Source: Candidatus Sulfopaludibacter sp. SbA3
GTDB taxonomy: Bacteria > Acidobacteriota > Vicinamibacteria > Vicinamibacterales > UBA2999
Reading direction: 5' to 3'
Length of the DNA: 64,000 nucleotides
Assembly: GCA_945903265.1 (NCBI GenBank)
Contig: CAMDNQ010000006.1
Coordinates: 62,001 to 126,000, forward strand
Below, one piece after another: positions 10,324 to 18,811 of this stretch. The notes under the pieces were generated by a model that was not told the DNA's origin, ran no database searches, and was given only the letters and a program-made list of their open reading frames with translations. Made by a program: the position numbers and the translations under genes. The first letter of the stretch is position 1. Every line of letters begins with the position of its first letter.

Positions 10324-11169
10324 ATGGCGCTCTTAGACATCCGTCAGCGCATCGGGTATCTCTTCATCGCGGTCACGATCGGCCACATCATCCTCATCTC
10401 CGCGCAGGTCAACACCAACCGCGGCATTCCGATCCTCGAGGCGGTCACCTTCGGCGTCTTCGCCGAAGTGCAGCGCGCGGCGTCGTCGGCCATCGGCGGC
10501 ATGCAGACGTCGTGGACCGACTACGTGGCGCTGCAGCAGGTGCGCACCGAAAACGAGCAGCTCCAGAAAGAGATTTCGCAGATCCGCGTCGGCCTCCAGC
10601 AGGAGCGCGCGCTGGCCCAGCGGTCGCGCACGCTCGAGCAGTTGCTGGATCTGCGGACGCAGGCGGTCGATCTGACCACCGTGGCCGCCAACGTGATTGC
10701 CGGCGGCGCGAGCCCGGACTTCCGCACGATTACGGTGGACAAGGGGACGGCGGACGGGCTGAGGCCCGACATGGCGGTGATCGCGCCGGCCGGGGTTGTC
10801 GGCCGGATCATCACGCCGAGCGCGCGCGCCGCGAAGGTGCAGCTGCTGATCGACCGCAACGCGGCGGCGGGGGCGCTGGTGGAGCGCTCGCGCGCCCAGG
10901 GGGTGGCCGAGGGATCCGGCGGCGATCTCCGGCTGAATTACGTGTCGGGCACCGCCGATATCCAGGTTGGGGACACCGTCGTGACGTCCGGCATCGACGG
11001 CATTTACCCGAAGGGGTTCGTCATCGGTCAGATACAATCTGTACAGCGGGGGGCAGGGGTGTTTGACACGATTGTCCTGCGCCCGGCCGTGGATTTCTCG
11101 TCGATCGAGGCGGTGCTGGTGGTGACGACGGCCCCGGTCGCCGTCGATGAGGAAGCGGCGCCCCAGTGA
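10324..11169 (+). CDS. mreC: rod-shape protein MreC
   Basis: 281 residues with one N-terminal membrane helix (IGYLFIAVTIGHIILIS), a coiled coil around residues 70-110 (ENEQLQKEISQIRVG and EQLLDLR), then the two periplasmic beta-barrel subdomains (GTADGLRPDMAVIAPAG and VVTSGIDGIYPKGFVIG). MreC links cytoplasmic MreB to the periplasmic transpeptidase PBP2. The TGA overlaps the GTG of mreD by 4 bases. Confidence 0.95.
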   Translation: MALLDIRQRIGYLFIAVTIGHIILISAQVNTNRGIPILEAVTFGVFAEVQRAASSAIGGMQTSWTDYVALQQVRTENEQLQKEISQIRVGLQQERALAQRSRTLEQLLDLRTQAVDLTTVAANVIAGGASPDFRTITVDKGTADGLRPDMAVIAPAGVVGRIITPSARAAKVQLLIDRNAAAGALVERSRAQGVAEGSGGDLRLNYVSGTADIQVGDTVVTSGIDGIYPKGFVIGQIQSVQRGAGVFDTIVLRPAVDFSSIEAVLVVTTAPVAVDEEAAPQ

Positions 11170-11666
11170 GGGCGCTCGGGGTGCTCATCGCGATCGCGCT
11201 CGCGCTGGCCCTGCAAACGACCCTCGCGCGGTTCATCGTCGGCGGGACCACGGCGCTCGATCTGGTGCTCGTCGTCGTGACCTACGTGGCGCTCACGAGC
11301 GGACCGGTGACGGGGATGCTGGCGGGCAGCCTCGCGGGCATCATTCAGGATGCGCTGTCGAGCGGCGTCGTGGGCATCGGCGGGCTGGCGAAATCGATCG
11401 TGGGATTTCTCGCGGGCGCGATCGGCCAGCAGTTCATCGTGACGGCGGCGCTGCCGCGGCTGGTGATGTTCCTGGGCGCGACGGCGCTCCACGCGGCGGT
11501 GTTCATGGGGCTGTATGTGCTGCTCGGCCTGCGGGCGTTTCCGTCACCGTGGACGGCGATCGCGAGCCAGGCGCTCGGGAATGCCGCCGTCGGGCTGATC
11601 GCGTTTGCGATTATCGAGTCGCTCCCCGGGATGGCGGAACGGCGGCGCATGCAGAAGCGCCACTAG
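11166..11666 (+). CDS. mreD: rod-shape membrane protein MreD
   Basis: 166 residues, almost entirely hydrophobic with about five membrane helices, and positioned between mreC and the PBP2 gene. GTG at 11166 overlaps the mreC stop as GTGA, indicating coupled translation. MreD is the least conserved component of the elongasome and its identity rests on size, topology and gene order. Confidence 0.9.
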   Translation: MRALGVLIAIALALALQTTLARFIVGGTTALDLVLVVVTYVALTSGPVTGMLAGSLAGIIQDALSSGVVGIGGLAKSIVGFLAGAIGQQFIVTAALPRLVMFLGATALHAAVFMGLYVLLGLRAFPSPWTAIASQALGNAAVGLIAFAIIESLPGMAERRRMQKRH

Positions 11667-11673
11667 CGACTCA

Positions 11674-11692
11674 AGACGAGAGACGAGAGACA
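11674..11692. repeat. short tandem word repeat between mreD and mrdA
   Basis: agacgag occurs twice in tandem followed by agaca, filling the 36-base spacer just before mrdA. No role can be assigned; it is listed as one of several word repeats placed immediately upstream of start codons here. Confidence 0.5.
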
Positions 11693-11702
11693 GAAAGATC
11701 GA

Positions 11703-13628
11703 ATGGCCCAGACCGAAGATCGCCGTCGCGTCGCCCTGCGCCTCGTCGTGCTGCAGGTGGGCGTCGTCGTCACGTTTGCGGCGCTCGCCATCAGCTTCTG
11801 GTACCTGCAGGTCGTCCAGCACGCCCGGTTCCAGGAGATGGCGGAGAACAACCACCAGCGCACGCTCGCGCTGCGCGCGCCGCGCGGGGTGCTGTTCGAC
11901 CGGAACGGCAAGGTCCTCGTCGAGAATCGCCTCTCCTTCAACATCTCCATCGTCCGCGAGCACACCAAGGATCTGAACCGGACGATCCGGCTGCTGGCCG
12001 CGGTCGCCGGGCTCGACCCGGCGTACGTCCGCCAGGTGGTCGATCGCCATCGCAGCGAGCCGACGTACCGCCCGATCGTGATCGTCGAGGACGCGTCCAT
12101 GTCGCAGGTCGCGGCCGTCACGGCGCGGCGGCTCGATTTCGAGCTGCCCGACGTCCTCGTCCAGCAGGTGCCCACCCGCCAGTATCCGACCGACGCGCTG
12201 GCCGCGCATGTGTTCGGCTACGTCGGCGAAGCGAGCGACGCCCAGCGGAGCGGCTCCATCGTCGGACAGTCGGGCGTCGAGCGCGTCTACAACAATCTGC
12301 TGCAGGGCGAAGACGGCGCGCGGCAGGTTGTCGTCAACAGCGTCGGGCGTGAAATCCGCACCGAAGCCGAGCTGCCGCCCAAGGAAGGGCGCCGCATCCA
12401 GCTGACGATCGACTACGACCTGCAGAAGGCGGCGGAAGACGGTTTCCGTCATGCGGGCTTCAACGGCTCCGCGGTCATCCTCGACCCGCGCAACGGCGAG
12501 ATTCTCTCGCTGGTCAGCCTGCCGTCGTACGACCCGAACGATTTCGCTGCCGGCATCGATCGCGCGACGTGGGCGTCGCTCAACAGCGATGCGCTGCGGC
12601 CGCTCCAGAACCGCGCGATCCAGGGGCGGTATTCGCCCGGGTCCACGTTCAAGCTCGTTGTCGCGACGGCGGCGCTCGAGGAAGGGATCGTCGACCCGGA
12701 CTTCCGCGTGAACTGCGGCGGCGGCGCGAGCTTCTTCGGCCGCTACTTCCTCTGCCATCTCAAGGGCGGGCATGGATCGGTCGACATGCGGCACGCCATC
12801 GAGAAGTCCTGCAACGTCTACTTCTACACGCTCGGCAACATGCTCGGCGTGGATCGCATCCACAAGTGGGCGGAGAAACTCGGGATGGTCGGTACGACCG
12901 GCATCGATCTGCCGAACGAGCAGGAAAGCCTGGTGCCGTCGACCGAGTGGAAGCTGCGCCGGACCGGCGAGAAGTGGTACGCGGGCGAAACCATCTCGGT
13001 GTCGATCGGCCAGGGGCAGGTGAGCGTCACGCCGGTATCGCTCGCGGTCATGATGGCGACGATCGCCAACGGCGGCACGAGGGTCACCCCCCATCTGATT
13101 CGTGCGGTGGATGAGGGGGGTGGCTGGAAGGTGGCAGCGCCTCCGGCCGTAGCCGATCGCGTGGCGTTCCGTCCCACGACGCTGGCCGCGCTGCACGACG
13201 GGCTGTGGATGGCGGTCAACGGCGCCGGCACCGCCGGGCGCGCGCGAATTGCCGGCCGCGACGTGTCCGGCAAGACCGGCACGGCACAGGTGATCTCGAA
13301 TCAGGGACGCCAGGCGGCGCGGGGCAGCAGCCGCGACCTGCGCGACCACGGCTGGTTCGTCTTCTTCGCGCCGAAGGAGAACCCCGTCATCGCGGGCGTC
13401 ATCTTCGGGGAGCACAACGAGCACGGGTATCTGGGCGCGCCGATCGCGAAGCATGTCATCGAGACCTACTTCGCGAAGCAGGAAGGGCAGCCGCTGCCGC
13501 AGCTGGTGCCGATGGTGCCACCGCCGCCGCCCGAGGCCGATCCCGATACGGCGCCGGTCGAGCAGCAGGCACCGGTGGCGAGCGCGCCAGGCACCACACC
13601 AGGCACCATGACCCAGGGCACGAACTAG
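11703..13628 (+). CDS. mrdA: penicillin-binding protein 2, elongation transpeptidase
   Basis: 641 residues: one N-terminal membrane helix (VVVTFAALAISFWYLQVV), a pedestal domain with RGVLFDRNGKVLVEN, and a transpeptidase domain. SPGSTFKLV holds the SxxK catalytic Ser-Lys, KSCNVYFY holds SxN, and SGKTGTAQ is the KTG triad. It cross-links peptidoglycan during side-wall growth with RodA. The C-terminus is a Pro/Ala/Thr-rich tail, whose coding sequence already contains the gcacca words that continue into the spacer before rodA. Confidence 0.96.
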   Translation: MAQTEDRRRVALRLVVLQVGVVVTFAALAISFWYLQVVQHARFQEMAENNHQRTLALRAPRGVLFDRNGKVLVENRLSFNISIVREHTKDLNRTIRLLAAVAGLDPAYVRQVVDRHRSEPTYRPIVIVEDASMSQVAAVTARRLDFELPDVLVQQVPTRQYPTDALAAHVFGYVGEASDAQRSGSIVGQSGVERVYNNLLQGEDGARQVVVNSVGREIRTEAELPPKEGRRIQLTIDYDLQKAAEDGFRHAGFNGSAVILDPRNGEILSLVSLPSYDPNDFAAGIDRATWASLNSDALRPLQNRAIQGRYSPGSTFKLVVATAALEEGIVDPDFRVNCGGGASFFGRYFLCHLKGGHGSVDMRHAIEKSCNVYFYTLGNMLGVDRIHKWAEKLGMVGTTGIDLPNEQESLVPSTEWKLRRTGEKWYAGETISVSIGQGQVSVTPVSLAVMMATIANGGTRVTPHLIRAVDEGGGWKVAAPPAVADRVAFRPTTLAALHDGLWMAVNGAGTAGRARIAGRDVSGKTGTAQVISNQGRQAARGSSRDLRDHGWFVFFAPKENPVIAGVIFGEHNEHGYLGAPIAKHVIETYFAKQEGQPLPQLVPMVPPPPPEADPDTAPVEQQAPVASAPGTTPGTMTQGTN

Positions 13629-13654
13629 GCACGAGGCACAAAGCACCAAGCACC
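13628..13654. repeat. gcacca-type word repeat before rodA
   Basis: Degenerate copies of ggcac(g/a)a and gcacca run from the end of mrdA to the ATG of rodA. The pattern also extends back into the last codons of mrdA. It replaces a recognisable Shine-Dalgarno. Confidence 0.45.
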
Positions 13655-14740
13655 ATGTTTGAACGCCGCCTCTACCATCACATCGACTTCGGCCTGCTCA
13701 TCGCCGTGACGGTGCTCTGTCTGCTCGGGCTGACACAGATCTACAGCGCCGCCGGCGGCTGGACGACCATCGTCCAGACGCAGATTTACGCGGTCGTCTT
13801 CGGCGTCGTCGCGCTGCTCATCTGCCTCAGCATCGACTATCGATCGCTCGCGGACAAATCGCACTTCATCTATATCGCCGTCATCGGCCTGCTGCTGTAC
13901 GTGCTGTTCTTCGGCGCGGTTCGGGGCGGGTCGCGGCGATGGATCGATCTCGGCGTGTTCAATCTCCAGCCGTCGGAGTTCGTGAAGGCGGCGCTCGCGC
14001 TCGTACTCGCCAAGTTCTTCGGAGAAAGCCGGCGCGGCGGGGTGACCAATGTCGATCTGGCGGTCGCCGCGGCGCTGACGGCGGTACCGCTGCTGCTCGT
14101 GGCGCAGCAGCCCGACCTCGGGACCGCCGCGACCTTGATCCCGGTGGCCTTCGCGGTGGCCTACGTGGCGGGCATGCCGATGCGACTCCTCGGCATCCTC
14201 GCACTGACGGCGCTCCTCGCGGCGCCGGTCGCATGGAAGTTTGCGCTGCAGGACTATCAGCGTGAGCGGATCTCCACGTTCCTGGATCCGTCGCAGGACG
14301 CCAGGGGCGTGGGATATCAGCAGATTCAGGCCCGCATCACCGTCGGGTCGGGCGGGGTGTGGGGAAAAGGTTTTACCGAAGGGACCCAGGGTCAGCTGCG
14401 GTTCCTGCCGGTGGCGCACAATGACTTCATCTTCTCGGTCCTGGCCGAGGAGCAGGGGTTTGCCGGGGTCATCGTGGCCCTGGGGCTGTATCTGTTCGTG
14501 ATTCTGCGTTCGCTCGAGGCGGCCCGGCTGGCGAAGGACCGCCTGGGCGCCTACCTGGTGCTGGGAGTGCTGGCCAGCTTCACGTTCCAGGTGATTTACA
14601 ACATTACGATGTCGGCCGGCCTCGCGCCGGTCAAGGGACTTACGCTTCCACTCCTGAGCTACGGCGGCTCCTCCATGATTGCCACGCTGGCGGGGTTCGG
14701 CCTGATTCTCAACGTGCGGATGCGTCGTTTTACTAACTAG
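13655..14740 (+). CDS. rodA: SEDS peptidoglycan polymerase RodA
   Basis: 361 residues, about ten membrane helices. Signature segments include RRWIDLGVFNLQPSEFVK, QPDLGTAATLIP and, near the C-terminus, LLSYGGSSMIATLAGFGL, all typical of the RodA/FtsW family. It polymerises lipid II into glycan strands and pairs with PBP2, whose gene lies just upstream. ATG at 13655 gives the usual short cytoplasmic N-terminus (MFERRLYHHIDFGLL); the frame is open far upstream but that extension overlaps mrdA and has no family character. Confidence 0.95.
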   Translation: MFERRLYHHIDFGLLIAVTVLCLLGLTQIYSAAGGWTTIVQTQIYAVVFGVVALLICLSIDYRSLADKSHFIYIAVIGLLLYVLFFGAVRGGSRRWIDLGVFNLQPSEFVKAALALVLAKFFGESRRGGVTNVDLAVAAALTAVPLLLVAQQPDLGTAATLIPVAFAVAYVAGMPMRLLGILALTALLAAPVAWKFALQDYQRERISTFLDPSQDARGVGYQQIQARITVGSGGVWGKGFTEGTQGQLRFLPVAHNDFIFSVLAEEQGFAGVIVALGLYLFVILRSLEAARLAKDRLGAYLVLGVLASFTFQVIYNITMSAGLAPVKGLTLPLLSYGGSSMIATLAGFGLILNVRMRRFTN

Positions 14741-14848
14741 TCTTTTCGCCTTTCATGCCGCACGTACTGATGCTCATCCTGCGCTCGATAGCCGAGACGC
14801 TCGACGTGTCCGTCGCACGGCAGCGAGGGCCTATCCGGAGCTTCGGGC

Positions 14849-16405
14849 ATGACCAAGGAGATGATCATCTCCTCGAGCGCCCACGAGACGCGGGTCGCGA
14901 TCCTCGAGGAGGACCAGGTCGCCGAAATCTTCATCGAGCGCGAGCGCTCGAGAGGAGTCGTTGGCAACCTTTACAAGGGCCGGGTATCCAAAGTGCTGCC
15001 CGGCATGCAGTCGGCGTTCATTGACTTAGGTCTCGAGCGCGACGGCTTCCTGTACGTCACGGACGTCATTCCCTCGTCCGAGGAATTCGACCGCCTCGAA
15101 GTCGATGAGGACGAGGCGAAGGCGAAGGCGGCAGGGGGCAGCGGCGCCGGTGGCGGCCGGCGCGACCGCGAGAAGGGGCCCGAGCCCAAGATCGAAGAGC
15201 TCGTCAAGGAAGGGCAGGAAATCATCGTCCAGGTGGCCAAGGAGCCGCTCGGCACGAAGGGCGCCCGCCTCACCTGCCACGCGACGATGCCGGGCCGCTT
15301 CCTGGTGTTCATGCCGACGGTCGATCACGTCGGCGTCTCCCGCAAGATCGAGTCGCGCGACGAGCGCAGCCGCCTTCGCGGCATCGTCCGGGGGTTCCGC
15401 GAGCAGCATGGCTTTACCGGCGGCGTCATCATCCGCACCGCCGCGGCCGGCCGTCCGACGGAAGACATCCTCTCGGACCTGAATTACTTCCACAAAGTCT
15501 GGACGGAGATTCGCGACCGCTCCGAGTCGTCCAAGGCGCCCGCCGTCGTGTACCAGGAGCAGAGCCTGGTGGCCAAGCTCCTGCGCGACCTGCTGACCGA
15601 GGACTTCACGGCCATTCGGATTGACAACGAGACCGAGTACCGCCGCATCTGCGAGCTGGTCGAGCGGATCATGCCGCCGCTGGCGTCGCGGGTGAAGCTG
15701 TACGAAAAGGACTATCCGATTCTCGAGGAGTACGGCGTCCAGGCGGAAATCGATCGCGCGCTGCGCAGCAAGGTGTGGCTGAAATCCGGCGGCTCCATCG
15801 TCATCAACCAGACCGAGGCGCTCGTCGCCATCGACGTGAACACGGGGCGCTACGTCGGCAAGAAGACCGCGGGCCGGCTCGAGGACACGATCCTCAAGAC
15901 GAACCTCGAGGCGGTGAAGGAGATCGTCCGGCAGATCCGGCTGCGCGACCTGGGCGGCATCATCGTCCTCGACTTCATCGACATGGAGGACAAGAAGAAC
16001 CGGCAGAAGGTCTTCCAGACGGTCGAGCAGGAGCTGCGAAAGGATCGGGCCCCGTCCAAGACGCTGCAGGTGTCCGACTTCGGTCTCGTCATCATCACGC
16101 GAAAGCGCGTAAAGCAGAGTCTCGAGCGCGTGATGACCGAGCCCTGTCCGTACTGCGCCGGAAGCGCCGTCATCAAGTCGAGCTCGACGATCTGCTTCGA
16201 GATCCTGTCCGAGGTGAAGAAGATCAGCCCGGACCTCGACGGTCAGAGCCTCGTGCTGCGGGTGAATCCGGATATTGCCCGGGCGCTGCGGGATGAAGAG
16301 CGCGCGGTCTTCAAGGATCTCCGGCAGGCGATCGGGCGCGAGATTGCGATCCGGCCGGACGCCCAGCTCCATCACGAGCAGTTCGATCTGATGGCGATAG
16401 GCTGA
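14849..16405 (+). CDS. rng: ribonuclease E/G family endoribonuclease
   Basis: 518 residues, RNase G size. An S1 domain at the N-terminus (GNLYKGRVSKVLPGMQSAFIDLG) contains a Gly/Ala/Lys-rich insertion around residues 88-115. It is followed by the RNase-H-like catalytic core: ALVAIDVNTGRYVGKK and GGIIVLDFIDM hold the metal-binding Asp residues. CPYCAGSA is the zinc-link Cys pair used for tetramerisation. It matures rRNA and turns over mRNA. It follows rodA after 108 bases, a classic neighbourhood. No long C-terminal degradosome scaffold is present. Confidence 0.95.
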   Translation: MTKEMIISSSAHETRVAILEEDQVAEIFIERERSRGVVGNLYKGRVSKVLPGMQSAFIDLGLERDGFLYVTDVIPSSEEFDRLEVDEDEAKAKAAGGSGAGGGRRDREKGPEPKIEELVKEGQEIIVQVAKEPLGTKGARLTCHATMPGRFLVFMPTVDHVGVSRKIESRDERSRLRGIVRGFREQHGFTGGVIIRTAAAGRPTEDILSDLNYFHKVWTEIRDRSESSKAPAVVYQEQSLVAKLLRDLLTEDFTAIRIDNETEYRRICELVERIMPPLASRVKLYEKDYPILEEYGVQAEIDRALRSKVWLKSGGSIVINQTEALVAIDVNTGRYVGKKTAGRLEDTILKTNLEAVKEIVRQIRLRDLGGIIVLDFIDMEDKKNRQKVFQTVEQELRKDRAPSKTLQVSDFGLVIITRKRVKQSLERVMTEPCPYCAGSAVIKSSSTICFEILSEVKKISPDLDGQSLVLRVNPDIARALRDEERAVFKDLRQAIGREIAIRPDAQLHHEQFDLMAIG

Positions 16406-16416
16406 CGGTGGGGGCG

Positions 16417-16422
16417 TATAAT
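16417..16422 (+). promoter_or_regulatory. candidate -10 hexamer for the acyl-carrier-protein cluster
   Basis: A perfect TATAAT 16 bases before the ATG at 16439, in the 33-base gap after rng. No good -35 is seen at 16-18 bases upstream. If used, the five-gene cluster could be transcribed separately from rng with a leader of only about ten bases. Confidence 0.4.
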
Positions 16423-16438
16423 CCACGAATTCCAGACC

Positions 16439-16750
16439 ATGTCGATACCTATGCAGCGGGTGATCGCGTCGATTTATCAGGCGATCGATGAATTCAACGC
16501 GCTGGCTCCCGCATCCCGGCAGCTCGAGAAGTCGCCGGCCACCGTGCTCTTCGGTGAAGGCGGACGCCTCGACTCGCTCGGCCTGGTCTCGCTGATCCTC
16601 GACGTCGAGGGCCGCATCCAGGCGGATTTCGACGCGGCCGTGTCGCTGGCCGACGATCGAGCCATGTCGCGGCGCTCCAGCCCGTTCCGCAACGTGGCCA
16701 CCCTGGCGGAGTACATCGTGGAGCTGCTGGGCGTGAACCAGGGTGGGTAG
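16439..16750 (+). CDS. acyl carrier protein-like
   Basis: 103 residues with the carrier-protein signature GRLDSLGLVSLIL; the Ser is the expected 4'-phosphopantetheine attachment site. It is longer than housekeeping AcpP (about 78) and not adjacent to fab genes, so it is probably a dedicated carrier. Its last 8 bases overlap the ketoreductase gene, and a ligase that could load it is the third gene of the cluster. The acyl or aminoacyl group carried is unknown. Confidence 0.8.
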   Translation: MSIPMQRVIASIYQAIDEFNALAPASRQLEKSPATVLFGEGGRLDSLGLVSLILDVEGRIQADFDAAVSLADDRAMSRRSSPFRNVATLAEYIVELLGVNQGG

Positions 16751-17444
16751 CCCGCGCGTCGTCCTCGTGACCGGCGCCAGCCGCGGCATCGGCGCCGGGC
16801 TCGTCACTCATTTCCTCGACCAGGGCGATACCGTCGTCGGGTGCAGCCGGCAGCAGGCCGACCGCTCGCACGCGCGTTATCGTCATTTCACGCTGGACGT
16901 GGCCGACGAGACCGCCGTCACGCGGATGTTCCACACAACGCAGGAATCGTGCGGCCCGGTCGACCTGCTCGTGAACAATGCCGGCGTGGCGGCGATGAAT
17001 CATGCGGTGCTCACGCCCATCGAGACCGTCCACCGGATCTTCGACACGAACGTGCTCGGCACTTTTCTCCTGTGCCGCGAAGCGTCGAAGGTCATGCGCC
17101 GCGCGGGCTTCGGCCGCATTGTCAACTTCTCGACGGTCGCGGTGCCGCTCAGGCTCGAAGGCGAGTCGCTGTACGCGGCGTCGAAGGCGGCCGTGGAGAT
17201 GCTGACCCGGATCCTCGCGAAGGAATTTGCGCCCTGGGGCATCACCGTCAACGCGGTCGGGCCCTCACCGATCCGGACGGATCTCGTCGCCGGCGTCCCT
17301 CCGGCCCGGATGGACGCCCTCATCGCCCGTCAGCACATTCAGGAATGGGCGGAGGTCCCCGATGTGGCCAACGTCGTGGAGTTTTTCGCCAGGCCCGAGA
17401 GCCGCTTCGTCACGGGGCAGGTCGTCTATCTCGGGGGATTTTGA
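16743..17444 (+). CDS. SDR-family 3-oxoacyl-ACP reductase-like
   Basis: 233 residues of the short-chain dehydrogenase family. VTGASRGIGAG is the cofactor loop (TGxxxGxG), LVNNAGVA is the NNAG motif, and NFSTVAV followed by YAASKAAVEML supplies the Ser-Tyr-Lys catalytic set. It is most like FabG and would reduce a 3-keto group, plausibly on the carrier encoded just upstream. The start is GTG at 16743, inside the carrier-protein gene; the stop touches the ligase start with no gap. Substrate is inferred only from context. Confidence 0.85.
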   Translation: MGSPRVVLVTGASRGIGAGLVTHFLDQGDTVVGCSRQQADRSHARYRHFTLDVADETAVTRMFHTTQESCGPVDLLVNNAGVAAMNHAVLTPIETVHRIFDTNVLGTFLLCREASKVMRRAGFGRIVNFSTVAVPLRLEGESLYAASKAAVEMLTRILAKEFAPWGITVNAVGPSPIRTDLVAGVPPARMDALIARQHIQEWAEVPDVANVVEFFARPESRFVTGQVVYLGGF

Positions 17445-18809
17445 GTGGTCATCGACTTCCTCCGGGAGGTCTCGCACGAGTACGCGAACGAACCCTGGAT
17501 TCTCTGGAAGGATGCGCCAGCGACCTACGCCTCACTGGCTCCGCGGCTCGCACGATGGACGCACGACCTCGACACCCATGGAATCAGGCCAGGCGATGTC
17601 GTTGCCCTGGTCGGAGACTTTTCGCCGGGCGCGATCGGGGCATTCCTCGCCCTGCTCGAGCGGGAGTGCGTCGTGGTGCCTATGGCGAGTGCCGCCGCTG
17701 CTCACCGCGAGGAGCGTCTGCGCATTGCGCAGGCGACGGCCTCGATTACCTTCGACACAGCCGACAACCCTGTCATCGCGCCGTTGCCCGGGGCGCCTGC
17801 GCATCCCCTGTATGCGGAGCTTCGCCGCCGACAGCATCCCGGGCTCGTGCTCTTTTCGTCCGGATCGACAGGCCAGAGCAAGGCGGCGGTGCACGATATG
17901 GTGCCCATCCTCGAGAAATTCAAGGTCCGCCGTCGCCGGCTGCGCACCATCGCCTTCCTGATGTTCGACCACATCGGAGGGGTCAACACGATGCTGCACA
18001 CGCTGTCGAACGGGGGGACGCTGGTCGTCGTGCCCGATCGAACGCCCGATTCCGTGCTTGCCGCCGTGGAGCGCTCCGCGGCCGAGCTGCTGCCCACGTC
18101 GCCGACCTTCATCAATCTGATGCTTCTCAGCGAGGCGTACCGGCGTCATAACCTGTCGAGCCTCAAGGTCGTGAGCTACGGCACCGAGCCGATGCCGGAC
18201 ACCACGCTCAGACGGCTTGCGGAGATCCTGCCGGACGTCACGCTGCAGCAGACGTACGGGTTGTCCGAGCTGGGAATCCTGCGCTCCAAGTCCCGCGATT
18301 CCTCATCGACGTGGGTCAGAATCGGCGGCGAGGGGTTCCAGACCCGGGTCGTTGACGGCATTCTCCAGATTCGGGCGGAGTCTGCGATGCTCGGTTACCT
18401 GAACGCCGACAGTCCGTTCACCGATGACGGCTGGTTCGATACCGGAGATCTGGTGACGGTCGACGGTGAGTACATGCAGATCCACGGCCGCGGCTCGGAA
18501 CTGATCAATGTGGGGGGCGAGAAAGTCCACCCGACCGAGGTGGAAAATGTGATCCAGAGCCTGCCGTCGGTGGCCGAAGTCACCGTGTACGGCGAGAAAA
18601 ACCCGATCGTCGGCCATATCGTCTGTGCGAGCGTCCGCAAGGCCGACGACACTCCCGACGGCACGCTGCGAGCCGCGATCAAGCGGCTGTGTGCCGAGCG
18701 TCTCGAGCCGTTCAAGGTGCCGCTCAAGATTATTTTCACGTCGGCCCCGCAACACGGCGATCGATTCAAGAAGCAGCGCAACCGGGCATCCGACGCGCCG
18801 GCTGGCTAG
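17445..18809 (+). CDS. AMP-forming acyl ligase (ANL superfamily)
   Basis: 454 residues. LFSSGSTGQSKAAVH is the phosphate-binding A3 motif, QQTYGLSELGI is A5, and DGWFDTGDLVTVDGEYM with IHGRGSELINVGGEKV are A7-A8. The A10 Lys is probably in DRFKKQRNR near the end. The N-terminal part is shorter than usual for ligases of about 500-550 residues. It would adenylate a carboxylic acid and load it on the carrier protein two genes upstream or on CoA. The start is GTG at 17445, immediately after the upstream TGA. Substrate is not predictable by eye. Confidence 0.85.
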   Translation: MVIDFLREVSHEYANEPWILWKDAPATYASLAPRLARWTHDLDTHGIRPGDVVALVGDFSPGAIGAFLALLERECVVVPMASAAAAHREERLRIAQATASITFDTADNPVIAPLPGAPAHPLYAELRRRQHPGLVLFSSGSTGQSKAAVHDMVPILEKFKVRRRRLRTIAFLMFDHIGGVNTMLHTLSNGGTLVVVPDRTPDSVLAAVERSAAELLPTSPTFINLMLLSEAYRRHNLSSLKVVSYGTEPMPDTTLRRLAEILPDVTLQQTYGLSELGILRSKSRDSSSTWVRIGGEGFQTRVVDGILQIRAESAMLGYLNADSPFTDDGWFDTGDLVTVDGEYMQIHGRGSELINVGGEKVHPTEVENVIQSLPSVAEVTVYGEKNPIVGHIVCASVRKADDTPDGTLRAAIKRLCAERLEPFKVPLKIIFTSAPQHGDRFKKQRNRASDAPAG

Positions 18810-18811
18810 GC

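Noticed and set aside
11544..13649. A 701-residue minus-strand open frame across mrdA.
   Set aside because: Arg/Asp/His/Leu-rich composition with no domain, opposite a confirmed penicillin-binding protein; a high-GC shadow.
14741..14848. Possible small gene between rodA and rng.
   Set aside because: Any frame runs into rng without a supported start; treated as spacer.
15026..16807. A 593-residue minus-strand open frame.
   Set aside because: Antisense to rng, carrier and SDR genes; shadow composition without motifs.
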